NCBI RefSeq assembly: GCF_018524365.1
Contig: NZ_JAEKFT010000001.1
Location: forward strand, 248,001-312,000
Source of the DNA: Denitromonas iodatirespirans
GTDB taxonomy: Bacteria; Pseudomonadota; Gammaproteobacteria; Burkholderiales; Rhodocyclaceae
Reading direction: 5' to 3'
DNA length: 64,000 bases
This document shows, one piece after another, positions 63,418-64,000 of this stretch. The notes under the pieces are model-generated. The model saw only the letters and a program-made list of their open reading frames with translations. It did no database searches and had not been told where the DNA came from. Positions within the stretch are counted from its first letter, which is position 1; each line of letters begins with the position of its first letter. The position numbers were made by a program, and so were the translations under genes.

Positions 63418-63656
63418 GCGCCGATCTGCCCGGCTACACCCACCAGCCCGAGCTGGCGTTGGTGGCCGCGCTCGAACTGGTTACGCGCTACTCGAGCACC
63501 GGCAACCCGCGCCTGGCCGAGGCGGTGGTCGGCCAGTTGCGCGCCATCGCCGGCGACACACGCCTGCCCGCCGCGGTGCAGCGCTGTGCCGCATCCATTG
63601 TGGGTGACTGGCTGCAGATGGCCGTCGGAGCATCCGCCGGCGGCACGACCCACTGA
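63414..63656 (+). CDS. Small helical protein coupled to the second S4
   Basis: An 80-residue protein starting with GTG overlapping the S4 stop codon. Helical segments LALVAALELVTRYSSTGNPR and LAEAVVGQLRAIAGDTRLPA are visible. No signal peptide or membrane segment. I do not recognise the family. Translational coupling to the S4 paralogue suggests a linked role, for example in handling ribosomes under metal stress; that is inference. Confidence 0.7.
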   Translation: MSADLPGYTHQPELALVAALELVTRYSSTGNPRLAEAVVGQLRAIAGDTRLPAAVQRCAASIVGDWLQMAVGASAGGTTH

Positions 63657-63728
63657 CCGCCGCACGCGGGCGCACAACGCGCGAAAACCCCCTAAAATGC
63701 GCGCCAACATCCTCTTTGGACGCATGGC

Positions 63729-64000
63729 ATGGAAAAGTTTGTCGAACGCACGATGTACGCCTCGCGCTGGCTGCTGGCGCCCATCTACCTGGGCCTCAGC
63801 CTGGCGCTGCTGGCGCTTGGCCTGAAGTTCTTTCAGGAAGTGCTCCACGTTCTGCCGCATGTCTTTGAAACGGCAGAAACCGACCTGGTGCTGCTGGTGC
63901 TGTCGCTGATCGACATGGCGCTGGTCGGCGGCCTGCTGGTGATGGTGATGTTCTCCGGCTACGAGAACTTCGTCTCCCAGCTCGACATCGGCGACTCGGC
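63729..64000 (+). CDS. YqhA/UPF0114-family membrane protein, 3' end missing
   Basis: The first 90 codons of a membrane protein of the YqhA (UPF0114) family: [20 protein letters not shown] with three hydrophobic stretches, including [20 protein letters not shown] and [14 protein letters not shown], the family-typical loop. A TAAAAT -10-like element lies about 35 bases upstream of the ATG (at 63692-63697), with a possible second gene start none. The frame is open to the right edge of the window. Function unknown. Confidence 0.9.
   Translation, partial: MEKFVERTMYASRWLLAPIYLGLSLALLALGLKFFQEVLHVLPHVFETAETDLVLLVLSLIDMALVGGLLVMVMFSGYENFVSQLDIGDS

Overview
The window is high-GC DNA packed with [NiFe]-hydrogenase genes, followed by housekeeping genes and an iron-uptake region. 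Gene content and order (hox/hup and hyb hydrogenases, ilvD next to lgt, malonyl-CoA decarboxylase, ftr iron uptake, perfect FNR/Anr boxes) suggest a facultatively anaerobic betaproteobacterium of the Rhodocyclales type (Azoarcus/Thauera relatives). This is inferred from gene content; no rRNA gene is present to confirm it. No tRNA, rRNA, CRISPR array or intact insertion sequence was seen.

Layout. (1) 1-2354, minus: a small zinc-ribbon membrane protein followed by hoxB and hoxC, the H2-sensing regulatory hydrogenase; hoxC runs off the left edge. (2) 2536-5789, plus: a phosphate transporter, a Na+/H+ antiporter and a DUF2164 protein, lying between the sensor and its response regulator. (3) 5827-22067, minus: a maturation operon reading hoxM(hupD)-hoxL-hoxO-hoxQ-hoxR-hoxT-hoxV-hypA-hypB-hypF-hypC-hypD-[FIST chemoreceptor]-hypE-hoxX-hoxA. 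(4) 22068-25973: an interruption holding an FNR-promoter-driven ompW, a PPOX protein, a GST, a LysR regulator and a HigA-like protein. (5) 25979-29682, minus: hupS-hupL-hupC, the membrane-bound group 1d hydrogenase. Its small subunit carries the two extra cysteines of the oxygen-tolerant class. (6) 30041-34320, plus: pqqA, pqqD and pqqE without pqqB or pqqC, followed by a tiny membrane peptide, a PuuD-like membrane protein, a SerC-like aminotransferase and a dihydroorotate-dehydrogenase-like protein. This is the least explained set in the window and the best candidate for an undescribed pathway. (7) 34797-36505, plus: two lipoproteins of less GC-rich composition. (8) 36613-42971, minus: a second, Hyb-type hydrogenase (hybO-A-B-C) with its own protease, HypC-like and HybE-like proteins, lacking the oxygen-tolerance cysteines. 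(9) 43289-46493: exporters, a GST, a YiiX-like hydrolase and a small membrane protein. (10) 46627-54064: ilvD, pgi, yceH, lgt, malonyl-CoA decarboxylase and an FAH-family hydrolase. (11) 54204-64000, plus: iron genes with three Fur-box-like sites (hemP-bfd-bfr, tonB-exbB-exbD, ftrA-porin-ftrB-ftrC-ftrD) and a second copy of ribosomal protein S4, ending in a partial YqhA-type membrane protein.

How the parts fit. HoxBC would sense H2. A sensor kinase, probably left of the window, would relay this to HoxA, a sigma-54 activator. Both structural operons carry nearly identical -24/-12-like elements upstream (29754-29769 and 43027-43042), so HoxA may control both enzymes. Perfect TTGAT-N4-ATCAA sites upstream of hupS, hybO (two) and ompW add an oxygen-responsive FNR/Anr layer. 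The cell could thus use an oxygen-tolerant enzyme in air, supported by HoxX, HoxO, HoxQ, HoxR, HoxT and HoxV, and an oxygen-sensitive Hyb enzyme when anoxic. Both would share HypA-F.
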